60,326 nt of DNA from CAZGSN01 sp964371655 (GTDB lineage Bacteria; Desulfobacterota; Binatia; HRBIN30), in assembly GCA_964371655.1 (NCBI GenBank), contig CAYJOD010000034.1, positions 1-60,326 on the forward strand, given 5' to 3'. Under the pieces are notes generated by a model. The model searched no databases, was not told the DNA's origin, and saw nothing but the letters and a program-made list of their open reading frames with translations. Positions 26,191 through 33,854 of this stretch are shown here, piece after piece (position 1 is the first letter of the stretch; the number at the start of each line of letters is the position of its first letter). Made by a program: the position numbers and the translations under genes.

Positions 26191-27030
26191 ATGATGAAGA
26201 CGATCCTCGTAGGTCTCGATGGTTCAGAGCACGCGGCGACCGCGACCCTGTATGCCTTGTGGATGAGCGCGCGCTTTGGCGCCAATGTCGTCGGCCTGCA
26301 CGTCGTCGACATCGCCTCGATCGAAGGCTCGTTCCTGCACGACATCTCCGGCTCGCTCGGCTTCGAGCCTTACCTCGACTTCTCCTCCAAAATGCGCGAC
26401 GCGCTGCACGAGCGCGGCAAGTCGTTGCTGGCTGCCTTTGAGCGTCAGGCCGCGGAGCACAAGGTGCCGAGCACCACCATCCTGACAATGGGGATCGTAC
26501 CGAACGAGATCTCGGAGCAAGCCAAGATCGCCGACCTGCTGGTGATCGGTCACCGCGGCGTATCCGCCAAGTTCTCGACCGGCCTCTTGGGTGGCACCGC
26601 CGAGAGCGTCACGCGCAAGTGCCCGACGCCCGTGTTCGTGTGCACCGCCGAGTACCGCGAGTGCAAGAACCCACTGCTCGCCTACGACGGCAGCCAGCGC
26701 GCGGCGGCGGCCATGCAGAGCGCGGCGCAGTTCTGCTCCGCCCTGAAGCTGCCGCTGACGGTGCTGACGGTGAATCGCGATGAGAGCGCTGGCCACAGGA
26801 CACTGGAGGAGGCCGAGCGCTACTTGACCCCCTACAAGCTGCCGGCGACGTTCTCCTTGCAGCAAACCGGCAATGCGCCCGAGCGCATCACCAACTATCT
26901 ACGCGAGCAAAACCACGACCTGGTCTTCATCGGCGCCTACGGCCACAGCCGCATCATTGAAATGGTGCTGGGGAGCACGACCGAGTACGTCATGCGCAAC
27001 AGCCCGTGCGCGGTCTTCCTCAATCGGTAG
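26191..27030 (+). CDS. Tandem universal stress protein (two UspA domains)
   Basis: A 279-residue protein made of two UspA domains (about 1-150 and 155-279). Domain 1 begins TILVGLDGSEHA and has the ATP-site pattern GHRGVSAKFSTGLLGGTAESV, which fits G-2X-G-9X-G-S/T loosely. Domain 2 begins LLAYDGSQRA and ends GAYGHSRIIEMVLGSTTEYV, the cleaner ATP-binding motif. Tandem Usp proteins act in stress tolerance or as nucleotide-sensing regulators. The gene stands alone between repeat clusters. Confidence 0.92.
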   Translation: MMKTILVGLDGSEHAATATLYALWMSARFGANVVGLHVVDIASIEGSFLHDISGSLGFEPYLDFSSKMRDALHERGKSLLAAFERQAAEHKVPSTTILTMGIVPNEISEQAKIADLLVIGHRGVSAKFSTGLLGGTAESVTRKCPTPVFVCTAEYRECKNPLLAYDGSQRAAAAMQSAAQFCSALKLPLTVLTVNRDESAGHRTLEEAERYLTPYKLPATFSLQQTGNAPERITNYLREQNHDLVFIGAYGHSRIIEMVLGSTTEYVMRNSPCAVFLNR

Positions 27031-27032
27031 CT

Positions 27033-27128
27033 TTCAGTGTTCAGTGTTCGGTGGTCAGTGGTCAGATTCCGGTTTTCGGGCTTGCGGCTTCAGGCCTTGC
27101 ATCGCACCTGAAGCCCGCAGCCTGAGGG
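27033..27128. repeat. Short-unit repeat plus hairpin after the usp gene
   Basis: CAGTGTTCAGTGTTCGGTGG and GGTCAGTGGTCAG units directly after the stop codon, then a hairpin pairing GGGCTTGCGGCTTCAGG with CCTGAAGCCCGCAGC. Hairpins of the same type occur at about 31985-32060 and 60088-60185. Confidence 0.65.
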
Positions 27129-27157
27129 CCGAAGCCTCTGCATCCGCTTCTTCTCGA

Positions 27158-28174
27158 TCACCAAACGCTCAGCGCCAGGAGCACCGCCGCGGCCACGGCG
27201 AGCCCGGGCAGGAAGTTGGGGCGGACGATGGCGTGGTCGGAAGCGATGCTGCGCACTTCCAGAGCGCTCATCCGACCTGCGGTCACACCTTCCACAATGG
27301 ACAGGCACTCACGTACCATGAGCTCGCGAAAGATCGTGCCCATCTCCGCCGACGCAACCGAGGGGTCTCCGGCATACGTCACCGACGCTCCACCGTAACC
27401 GTAGCGCGCGTTCAGGAGCCACCCCAACCCGCCGGCGAGACTGTCGATCGCCTCGCGTAGCTTCACGGTGTTGCGCCCGCGCGCGTCGAGGAAATCCGCC
27501 ACCTGCGCGCCGACCTTGGCGAAGGGCTTCCATGGCGGCGGCGCATCCAGCGGTAGTTGCTTGTAGCTGGGTTCGACCAGCTCGGGATTCTGCGCCAGCA
27601 TGAATGATGTTTCCCAGCTGCCGGCATGCTCGCCGTTGAGGAATCCCGTCTTCTCCGTGTCGCTGAGCTGCCGCCCGAGCATTTGCTCGACGATCTCCAT
27701 GCGTTCGCCGGTGATGATGCGATGCAGGGCCAACACCGACGGCGTGATCATGTGCACGCCGAACTTGCGGCTCACCTTGTGGCAAACGTACTCCAGAGCC
27801 GCGGCGTGGCGCGGCCCGCCGTGACCATTGGTCACGACGATGTAGCGGAAGCCGGCGCGCACCAACGAACGCGCGTACGAGTACACGGCGCGGTACAGGG
27901 TCCAGGGCGAGAGCTCCATCGAACCCGCCAGCGGCAGCTCGTCGGCCCCGACCGGAAGCACCGGCATCTGCACCACGGTCCACTCCGGATGAGCTTCTGC
28001 GAAACGCCGTCCGCTTTCCTCCGCCATCCAGCGTGCCATGTAGATATCCATGCCCAGCGGCAAGTGCGGGCCGTGCACCTCGAGAGCACTGATGGGTTGG
28101 AAACAAATCGTGTGCGCCGAGTCGAGGGCGCGGATCTTGGTGTAGGTAATCTCTTCACCACGAATGATGGGCAC
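27158..28174 (-). CDS. Creatininase-family metalloamidohydrolase with C-terminal membrane tail
   Basis: A 338-residue creatininase-family protein. The metal-binding motif SALEVHGPHLPLGMD (Glu, His, Asp) is at about residues 29-43. VTNGHGGPRHAA supplies another metal-binding His, and NGEHAGSWETS the catalytic Glu-His region. Family members hydrolyse cyclic or linear amide bonds, for example creatinine, 2-amino-5-formylamino-6-ribosylaminopyrimidinone and mycofactocin precursor peptide; the substrate here is unknown. The chain is longer than usual and ends in a hydrophobic stretch (FLPGLAVAAAVLLALSVW) that could anchor it in the membrane. The GTG start has an AGGAGG site 8 nt upstream. Confidence 0.85.
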   Translation of the reverse strand: MPIIRGEEITYTKIRALDSAHTICFQPISALEVHGPHLPLGMDIYMARWMAEESGRRFAEAHPEWTVVQMPVLPVGADELPLAGSMELSPWTLYRAVYSYARSLVRAGFRYIVVTNGHGGPRHAAALEYVCHKVSRKFGVHMITPSVLALHRIITGERMEIVEQMLGRQLSDTEKTGFLNGEHAGSWETSFMLAQNPELVEPSYKQLPLDAPPPWKPFAKVGAQVADFLDARGRNTVKLREAIDSLAGGLGWLLNARYGYGGASVTYAGDPSVASAEMGTIFRELMVRECLSIVEGVTAGRMSALEVRSIASDHAIVRPNFLPGLAVAAAVLLALSVW

Positions 28175-28217
28175 GGCGAGTCCTCCTGACGAATGACGTC
28201 TCGAAAATTACACAAAT

Positions 28218-28311
28218 CCAAAGGGACCGAGGGGCAAAGGGACCAGGGCGAAAGGGGAAACCGATGGTCAGCATCTCTTCCCTCTGTTCCCTTGCCCCTC
28301 GATCCCTTTGG
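28218..28311. repeat. Imperfect inverted repeat between divergent genes
   Basis: CCAAAGGGACCGAGGGGCAA near 28218 pairs with TTGCCCCTCGATCCCTTTGG ending at 28311. It forms a 94-bp hairpin in the space between the creatininase-family gene and the methyltransferase gene. Confidence 0.7.
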
Positions 28312-28464
28312 CCCTACCATATTTACGCGCCCAGCTAGCCAATTTCGGGGCCACTTGTATGCTGGGCGATTCCGACGCGAAAGGACGATCCGTGGACAGC
28401 GCCGGCGCAATCGCCGGCGCATTCTCCTTGCACGCTTCCGGGGCGTGACCTAGTTAGAGCCGCC

Positions 28465-29265
28465 ATGCCGCTCATCGACCGGGTTGTTCGCTGGCTGGCT
28501 CGCTATTCGGATGGGCTGCGCCTTACGGCCGACCACGGCCCGCTCTCCGGCCCAGTCACCGAATACGTCGTCGAGAACCACCCGCGCGGCACGGGATGGT
28601 TGGGCCGCCGCATCGATCGTGCCTTCCTCGATCTCGATCTCAATGCCGGCACCCGCGAACGAATTCGCACCACCAAGGAGCTCGTGGCCGAAGTGCTGCT
28701 GCGCCGGCGTTCGGCGCGGATGCCGACGGTGGTCTTCGATGTCGCGTCCGGAACGGCGCGCTACTTGCGCGACCTTGCCCGCGAGCTCGACAGCACCGCC
28801 GACCTCACCATCGTCTGTCACGATCGCAGCCCGCGCCAGATCATGTGGGGGCGCGCCCGCGTCGACGCGGAACACCTGCGGCACTTCACCTTCGCCGTCG
28901 GCGATGCCACCGACGCGGCGAGTTACCTCACCCGTCATGACCCCGACGTCATCTTGGCCATTCAACTCTTTCCGTACCTGCACGACGACGCCGAGGTGAA
29001 AGCGGTCATCAAGCTCGCCTACGACCACATCCATCGCGAGGGCTGCCTGATCTGCACGACCACCGTCACCAGCGGGAGCGGCTCGGCGTTCTGGAACGCC
29101 GATGCCCTCGGCCGACGCCCCGCTCGTCGCTCACCCGAGACGATCAAGAGCTGGCTGCGCGACGCCGGCTTTACCCATATTGATCAGCGCTACAGCGAGC
29201 CCCACGGCTTCGCCCTGATCGGGTGGAAGGCGGGTGAGGACGAGAGCGAGAAGGGCCTACGATGA
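28465..29265 (+). CDS. Class I SAM-dependent methyltransferase
   Basis: A 266-residue methyltransferase. After an N-terminal helical region, motif I is VVFDVASGTARYLRDLA at about residue 88, IVCHDRSP carries the acidic ribose-binding position and FAVGDATDAASYL gives motif II. DVILAIQLFPYLHDDAEV is motif III. DASGPARY-type motif I variants occur in the Methyltransf_20-like group, which is my tentative placement. It is not next to genes that reveal its substrate. A Glu-rich tail (EDESEKG) follows the fold. Confidence 0.75.
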   Translation: MPLIDRVVRWLARYSDGLRLTADHGPLSGPVTEYVVENHPRGTGWLGRRIDRAFLDLDLNAGTRERIRTTKELVAEVLLRRRSARMPTVVFDVASGTARYLRDLARELDSTADLTIVCHDRSPRQIMWGRARVDAEHLRHFTFAVGDATDAASYLTRHDPDVILAIQLFPYLHDDAEVKAVIKLAYDHIHREGCLICTTTVTSGSGSAFWNADALGRRPARRSPETIKSWLRDAGFTHIDQRYSEPHGFALIGWKAGEDESEKGLR

Positions 29266-29404
29266 GGGACTTGTTACAACGTCCCCCTCGATTCACTGCG
29301 GTTGTTCGTGTCGCTCAGTCGATGATGAGGACACCGCGAATTGGGATCGTGGAAAACGGCCCGGTGCCGTCCGAGAATAGTGGGCGCGATTAGGGGCAGA
29401 TGGC

Positions 29405-29928
29405 ATGAGCACTTCCCGCCAATTCGAGACACCCACCTACCAGCCCTTTCTCGACCGCGCAGAACTGCCCGGGAAGGTCGCTGCGGCATACGCCGACCAA
29501 CTTTGGCTACTGCGCGAATTGGCCTCCTATGGGAGTGCTCTGATCCGCAGATGTATCGCTGAGCAGTCCACCGTCGACATCCCCGATGCGATAATGCTCA
29601 TGAGCCTTGGAAAACATGTGATCGCGATGGTGGATGCTAGCGCGGCTCGTCCTACCGGCAGCACTTCTTGATCCAAGAGGGCAAAGCGCACATGCGCAAC
29701 ATCCGATGGCCCGAGGGCATCGACACGATCATGAGGCTGATCGTTTCGATAACACTGAGCACTTATCGCGTACTGCTGACTCGCTACCGGCCGGATGAAC
29801 TCGAACGGCTCAGCGAAAAATATATACGCGAGTGGCAAGCCCCGTTTCGCCAGATCCGACCGCCGAACATCGGTTTTACCGCGGACAGTAGTGGAGCGGG
29901 AAATAGTGACGACGCTGAGGGCCGGTGA
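29405..29928 (+). pseudogene. Frameshifted gene of unknown function
   Basis: Two short ORFs in different frames abut. The first (29405-29671, 88 codons) is helical with IMLMSLGKHVIAMVDASA. It then leaves that frame near 29641, where the +1-related frame continues RGSSYRQHFLIQEGKAHMRN and runs on to 29928. The joined product would be about 170 residues. The simplest reading is one decayed gene with a single frameshift in 29640-29665. The alternative is two overlapping genes with the second starting at TTG 29668. I do not recognise the family. A sequencing error cannot be excluded. Confidence 0.45.
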
Positions 29929-30114
29929 TTCTCGATGGCTGCTCCCGCATCCGAATCTCGGGGTCAGGTCTGGAATGTGGGAAGCGGCGATCGCGTGCAG
30001 TGCAACTTCTCCAAAGCGTCAACATTCCCGACTTGGCCCCGCGTTCTGGCCCATCACTCGACGCTGTCGCGCGCGAAGATTGGCAGTGGCGAATGGTGGT
30101 GGTAGGCTGAAATT

Positions 30115-30369
30115 ATGCAGAAGGCCGACATCATTGAAGCCCTTCCGGAGGATCTCCGGGAAACGATCGAGGAAGATATTCGCGCCGGCGAGTTCACGGA
30201 CGCTGATGAAGCGATCCGCAAAGCCATCCTCTCGCAGCACGAACGCCTCGCCCTTCGCCGCTCCGTTCTGGAGGCGGATGCCGCGTGCGCACGTGGCGAG
30301 GGCATTCCGGGCGAGCAGGTCTTCAACGAGCTGCGCACGCTGAGTGCCGAGCGCCGTAGAGCGCAATGA
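30115..30369 (+). CDS. Antitoxin of a ParD-like type II toxin-antitoxin pair
   Basis: An 84-residue antitoxin. A ribbon-helix-helix-like N terminus (ALPEDLRETIEEDIRAGEFTDADEAIRKAI) is followed by an acidic and basic helical tail that would wrap the toxin. The pattern of a dimeric RHH DNA-binding domain followed by ERLALRRSVLEADAACARG is typical of ParD-type antitoxins, which also repress their own operon. Its TGA overlaps the toxin start (ATGA), so the two are translationally coupled. Confidence 0.82.
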   Translation: MQKADIIEALPEDLRETIEEDIRAGEFTDADEAIRKAILSQHERLALRRSVLEADAACARGEGIPGEQVFNELRTLSAERRRAQ

Positions 30370-30662
30370 GCGCGTATGAGGTCGCCCCAGCGGCGCGCCT
30401 CGATCTGCTCGAGCTCTGGCATCGGATCGCGGAAGATGATCTCGACAGAGCGGATCGGGTCGTCAACGAGATCGAGCAGATCTTTGCGCTCATCGCGTTG
30501 AACCCCCGCATGGGACATCCGCGCCCGACGCTACTTCCCCGTCGATTTCTCTTCCACCCCGTGTATTCGTGGGAGATCATCTACAGCCCTGACGCGCACC
30601 CACTTCGCATTCTCCGTGTCTGGCACGGGGCGCAGGAGAAGCCGGAGATTCCTGAAACCTAG
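30366..30662 (+). CDS. ParE/RelE-family toxin
   Basis: A 98-residue toxin of the RelE/ParE fold: SAYEVAPAARLDLLELWHRIAE, LIALNPRMGHPRPTLLP and IIYSPDAHPLRILRVWHGAQ. The late RILRVWHG strand is characteristic of ParE, which poisons DNA gyrase; RelE-type mRNA cleavage is less likely but not excluded. It overlaps its antitoxin by 4 nt. The stop codon TAG is part of the CTAG that borders the adjacent MITE-like element. Confidence 0.85.
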   Translation: MSAYEVAPAARLDLLELWHRIAEDDLDRADRVVNEIEQIFALIALNPRMGHPRPTLLPRRFLFHPVYSWEIIYSPDAHPLRILRVWHGAQEKPEIPET

Positions 30663-30851
30663 TGTCCTGAGTCGGAAGTTCGCAGCATAACGCGGCCCCC
30701 ACCTAACCTCCCCCGTTCGGAGAAGTGCTCACGGGGGAGGGAGCTATTCTGCTGGGGTGTGGAAAGTACTCGCCCCTCCCTGTGGCCGGTTCCGACCACG
30801 GGGAGGGTTCGGGAGGGGCCGCATTCTTCCACCACTTTCCGACTTACGACA
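30663..30851. mobile_element. MITE-like element, CTAG family, copy 1
   Basis: A 189-bp non-coding element. The ends TGTCCTGAGTCGGAA and TTCCGACTTACGACA are inverted repeats with 13 of 15 matching. It is flanked by CTAG on the left (30659-30662) and CTGG on the right (30852-30855), which looks like a slightly decayed 4-bp target duplication. Inside are two GC-rich stem-loops (ACGGGGGAGGG, CCGACCACGGGG). The left-flank TAG is the stop codon of the ParE gene. No transposase is encoded, so it would depend on one elsewhere. Related to 35599-35949. Confidence 0.75.
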
Positions 30852-30936
30852 CTGGCAACCCGCATGTCCGTCCTCGGGCTGCCGGGCACCCACCACGCGA
30901 GGGTCGCCGCGAGTTGCGTGTTCTCCGCGACACGGC

Positions 30937-32025
30937 TCACGCCTGCGGCTTCACGTACCACGTCAGCTGCAGCAGCAGGGTGAAGTCCGCCGACGTCGCC
31001 ACCGGGCTGATGTTGTCGATCATGCTCAATTGCATGAGCACCGGTGCGTAGTCCCAGTTGAGAGCCGCGGCGAGCTCCACGGCGGTGCCGTCGAGCAAGC
31101 GTGTGCCGGTGCCGTGAATCGGGCTGGTGTAGGTGTTCTGCTGCAGGACGAACGACACCCCGCAGCCGAGATTCGCCTCGCCGGCGACGCCGCCGGTCAC
31201 CATCGGATTGAGGGTCAGACGCGCGTTGGTGATCGGGCCGAGCGGATAGATCACGTTGAAGTTGCCGTAGGCGATGAGCCAATCGAGGAATTGGTGGTCG
31301 ATCGCGAACCCCAAACCGAAGTCTGGCTTGCCGCTGCCGAAGACGCCGTGAGCGCGGCCGCTCGGGGCCTTCACCGCTGCACGCAGCGCCAGACGCGGCA
31401 GATCCTCGCTGTCGAGGACCAGGTACTTGGCGCTTGCCCAAATGTCACCGAGCTCGAACTGCTGCCGCGGCCCCTCGAACAGCGAGCGACCGTTGTGCTC
31501 GCGCACGTAGAAGCCGGCGAACGAGTTGTTCGGATATTGTTTGCGCTCCACATTCGAGGTGCCAAACAGAGCCTCGATCGTATCGATGGGCGGATCGAGG
31601 AAGCCGCCGAAGCGCGAGATGAAAGGAACATCGAGGCCAACATCCAAGTCCTTCGCCAGTCCAAGCGTGGCACCGACAACGGTCCGGTTCTGCTCGAACT
31701 TGAGCAGCGCATCGAACTGCTCCTGGTTGGTCGCGATTTCGTTGCTCTCGGCCGACTGCAGGCGCAGGTCCATCTCCCCCACACCCAGCGTGCGCGCGCG
31801 CTCGAACGGCAGGTTCAGGAAGATCTGTTGAATCGGCTGGAAGTTGCGAGTCGGGATCGGTCCATAGCCGGAGAACTCCTGCGCTACCACCCGGCAGGAT
31901 GCGAAGCCTACCAGCAGAAGAGCCAACGTTACCCGGAGCGCCCAGCGCACGGCACGCCACGGTGCTCTAGACCGAATCTCGGCTGCAGACCTCAGGCTGC
32001 GGGCTCCAGGCTTCAGGAGTTCCAT
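30937..32025 (-). CDS. DUF3187-like outer-membrane beta-barrel protein
   Basis: A protein of about 362 residues. The signal peptide follows a basic start (RAVRWALRVTLALLLVGFAS), then the mature protein begins YGPIPTRNFQPIQQIFLNLP, the opening of DUF3187 proteins. The rest alternates short amphipathic strands (MDLRLQSAESNEIATNQEQ, GVGEMDLRLQ, LLLQLTWYVKPQA) as expected of an outer-membrane barrel, ending in a short strand. Function is unknown. The frame extends to 32322, but ATG 32025 places the signal peptide sensibly. The family assignment is from memory of the N-terminal pattern. Confidence 0.62.
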   Translation of the reverse strand: MELLKPGARSLRSAAEIRSRAPWRAVRWALRVTLALLLVGFASCRVVAQEFSGYGPIPTRNFQPIQQIFLNLPFERARTLGVGEMDLRLQSAESNEIATNQEQFDALLKFEQNRTVVGATLGLAKDLDVGLDVPFISRFGGFLDPPIDTIEALFGTSNVERKQYPNNSFAGFYVREHNGRSLFEGPRQQFELGDIWASAKYLVLDSEDLPRLALRAAVKAPSGRAHGVFGSGKPDFGLGFAIDHQFLDWLIAYGNFNVIYPLGPITNARLTLNPMVTGGVAGEANLGCGVSFVLQQNTYTSPIHGTGTRLLDGTAVELAAALNWDYAPVLMQLSMIDNISPVATSADFTLLLQLTWYVKPQA

Positions 32026-32107
32026 CGTACCCGCAGCCAGCAGTCCGAAGTCTGAAGCCCCGTGGGTCTTGATTGCCACTGATCCAGCCGGCATGCCGGC
32101 AGCCCCC

Positions 32108-32473
32108 CTACTCCGGTTTCCGCTCACGTGCCCCCGACCTTTCGAACATGATCGCAGCGTTGCGTTTGGCTTCGGCCGCGTCGCCACGCGCCAGTGCGGT
32201 CCGGAACATCTGCGCGACGGCGCGCATCGCTTGCGCCTCGGAGGAATCGAGCTCGTCGGCAAGACGCGCCAACTGCTCCATCCCCTCCTGGAGCTCGCGA
32301 AACGCGGCGGGCATGTCGCCACGATCGCGCGCCGCCATGGCGTAGAGGATCCGCTCCTTGACCGCGGCTAGGGTGGGGGCAACCTTGGCGCCGAACACCG
32401 TCTCCAACTCACCGAGGCGGTTGACGAACGAATCGAGGCCAAGCGGGAAGTCGGGCTCGTGCGAGTTTGACAT
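32108..32473 (-). CDS. Hypothetical helical protein
   Basis: A 121-residue soluble protein, almost all alpha-helical with heptad-like hydrophobic spacing: LDSFVNRLGELETVFGAKV, KERILYAMAARDRGDMPAAF and AVAQMFRTALARGDAAEAKR. I do not recognise a family. The ATG at 32473 is chosen over the upstream frame to 32554, whose product would run through a palindrome. The gene is upstream of the DUF3187-like gene in the same orientation and divergent from the YciI gene. Confidence 0.6.
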   Translation of the reverse strand: MSNSHEPDFPLGLDSFVNRLGELETVFGAKVAPTLAAVKERILYAMAARDRGDMPAAFRELQEGMEQLARLADELDSSEAQAMRAVAQMFRTALARGDAAEAKRNAAIMFERSGARERKPE

Positions 32474-32544
32474 GCGCCCATAGGGTACAAGTTGGCAGCC
32501 CGCGAAAAAAGCCTTGGCGAGGTTGGGTGCGCGGTTTTGATCTT

Positions 32545-32572
32545 GTAGAAGCACGGCATGCGGTGCTTCTAC
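32545..32572. promoter_or_regulatory. 28-bp near-perfect palindrome between divergent genes
   Basis: GTAGAAGCAC and GTGCTTCTAC pair perfectly around an 8-bp centre that itself contains GCATGC. It lies between the start of the hypothetical helical gene and the YciI gene. It could be an operator for a dimeric regulator, or the edge of the adjacent hairpin repeat (32580-32700). Confidence 0.35.
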
Positions 32573-32579
32573 CTAGGCT

Positions 32580-32700
32580 GGCAGAGCCGGAAACGAGCAG
32601 GAAGAAATGGAAAACAGAAAACCGAAAACCGGAGATGGGGAACCAGCAAATTGACCAGTTCTCTGTTTCCGGTTTCCTGTTTTCGGTTTTCCATTTCCTT
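32580..32700. repeat. Intergenic hairpin repeat, family GGAAAAC, copy 2
   Basis: About 121 bp starting GGCAGAGCCGG, containing GGAAAACAGAAAACCGAAAA and its complement TTTTCGGTTTTCC, ending ATTTCCTT. It matches 3093-3200 nearly end to end, with a longer right arm here, and resembles 35714-35818. Confidence 0.8.
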
Positions 32701-32758
32701 TCCCTGCTGCTCAAGACTTTCCCGGTAAGGGAGTAAGCGGCAATTACAGGAGGTTGCT

Positions 32759-33037
32759 GTGTTGTTTGTGATCATCGGGCACGATGCCCCAGACGGAAGA
32801 GAAAAGCGGCCTGCGATTCGCCCGGCGCATCTTGCGCATCTAGAACCGCTGGCACAGCAAGGCCGATTGCTTCTTGCCGGTCCGTTCACCGATGGCAGCG
32901 GTAGCCTGATCGTCATCGATGCCGACTCACGCGCCGCGGTCTGGGAGATCGTCGGGCGCGATCCGTACGTCACCGGCGGCGTATTCAATCGAGTCGAGGT
33001 CAAGCCCTTCGTTCAGGTGTTGCCGAAGACAGACTGA
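32759..33037 (+). CDS. YciI-family protein
   Basis: A 92-residue YCII-related ferredoxin-like protein: LFVIIGHDAPDGREKRPAIRP, HLAHLEPLAQQGRLLLAGPF, SLIVIDADSRAAVWEIVGRDPY and VTGGVFNRVEVKPF. The central HLAHL helix and the RLLLAGPF strand are the family signature. The fold is a dimer related to muconolactone isomerases; members are accessory enzymes of unknown substrate. The GTG start at 32759 has AGGAGG 5 nt upstream. It is followed by an ABC exporter operon with a 55-bp gap. Confidence 0.85.
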   Translation: MLFVIIGHDAPDGREKRPAIRPAHLAHLEPLAQQGRLLLAGPFTDGSGSLIVIDADSRAAVWEIVGRDPYVTGGVFNRVEVKPFVQVLPKTD

Positions 33038-33092
33038 CGACGATCCGCGAGGACCTCAAGGACAGCAGAGACTGCAAGGACAGCCACGGGCG

Positions 33093-33854
33093 ATGATCGA
33101 GCTGCTCAATCTCGGTAAGCGCTACGGACGCACCGTGGCGGTCGAGGCGCTGACCTTGCGCGTCCCGGCTGGTGAAGTCTTCGGGTTCTTGGGTCCCAAC
33201 GGAGCTGGGAAGACGACGACCATCAAGATGATGATGGGTTTGCTGCGCCCGTCGCAGGGGCGTGTCCTCTTGGGCGGCTTCGATCTGCAGCAACAGCCCC
33301 TCGCGGCCAAGGGCTTGTGCGGCTTCGTGCCGGACCACGCGCATCTTTACGAAAAGCTGAGCGGCCGCGAGTTCCTCGATTTCGTTGCCGGCCTCTACGC
33401 CGTCGCCGCGCCGACGACGGCACGGCGCGCGCAACGACTGCTCGAGATGTTCGAGCTCACGGCCTGGGGAAGTGAGCTGATCGAGAGCTACTCGCATGGG
33501 ATGAAGCAGCGCTTGGTCATGGCCGCGGCGCTCATCCACGCGCCACGGATCCTCATCGTCGACGAGCCCATGGTTGGAATCGATCCACACGGCGCGCGCT
33601 TGCTCAAGCGTACGTTTCGAGACCTCGCGCACGACGGTGTCGCCGTCTTCCTGTCAACCCATAGCCTCGACGTGGCGCAGGAGACCTGCGACCGCATCGG
33701 GATCATCCACGGCGGACGTCTGTTGTCGCTAGGTTCGATTGAGGAGCTGCGTGCGGCGGCCGGCATGGGCGAGAATGCGAGTCTCGAATCCGTCTTCCTG
33801 CACATGACGAGCACGAGCGATCAGCCCGTCAGCCTGGCCGACCTCGATGCCTGA
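33093..33854 (+). CDS. ABC-2 type exporter ATPase
   Basis: A 253-residue ABC ATPase. Walker A is GPNGAGKTTTIKMMM. The ABC signature is the variant YSHGMKQRLVMAAAL in place of LSGGQ, as in many ABC-2 exporters. Walker B is RILIVDEPMVGID and the H-loop is LSTHSLD. The 4-bp to 8-bp overlap with the permease (the permease ATG at 33847 lies inside the last codons) shows a coupled operon. The substrate is unknown; gene neighbours do not indicate one. Confidence 0.88.
   Translation: MIELLNLGKRYGRTVAVEALTLRVPAGEVFGFLGPNGAGKTTTIKMMMGLLRPSQGRVLLGGFDLQQQPLAAKGLCGFVPDHAHLYEKLSGREFLDFVAGLYAVAAPTTARRAQRLLEMFELTAWGSELIESYSHGMKQRLVMAAALIHAPRILIVDEPMVGIDPHGARLLKRTFRDLAHDGVAVFLSTHSLDVAQETCDRIGIIHGGRLLSLGSIEELRAAAGMGENASLESVFLHMTSTSDQPVSLADLDA

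Noticed and set aside
29795..30343. Plus-strand frame of 182 codons
   Set aside because: It overlaps the antitoxin gene in another frame; the antitoxin is clearly the real product.
30115..30662. Prophage or integrative island around the toxin-antitoxin pair
   Set aside because: No integrase, att duplication or phage gene is nearby, and neighbouring genes look chromosomal.
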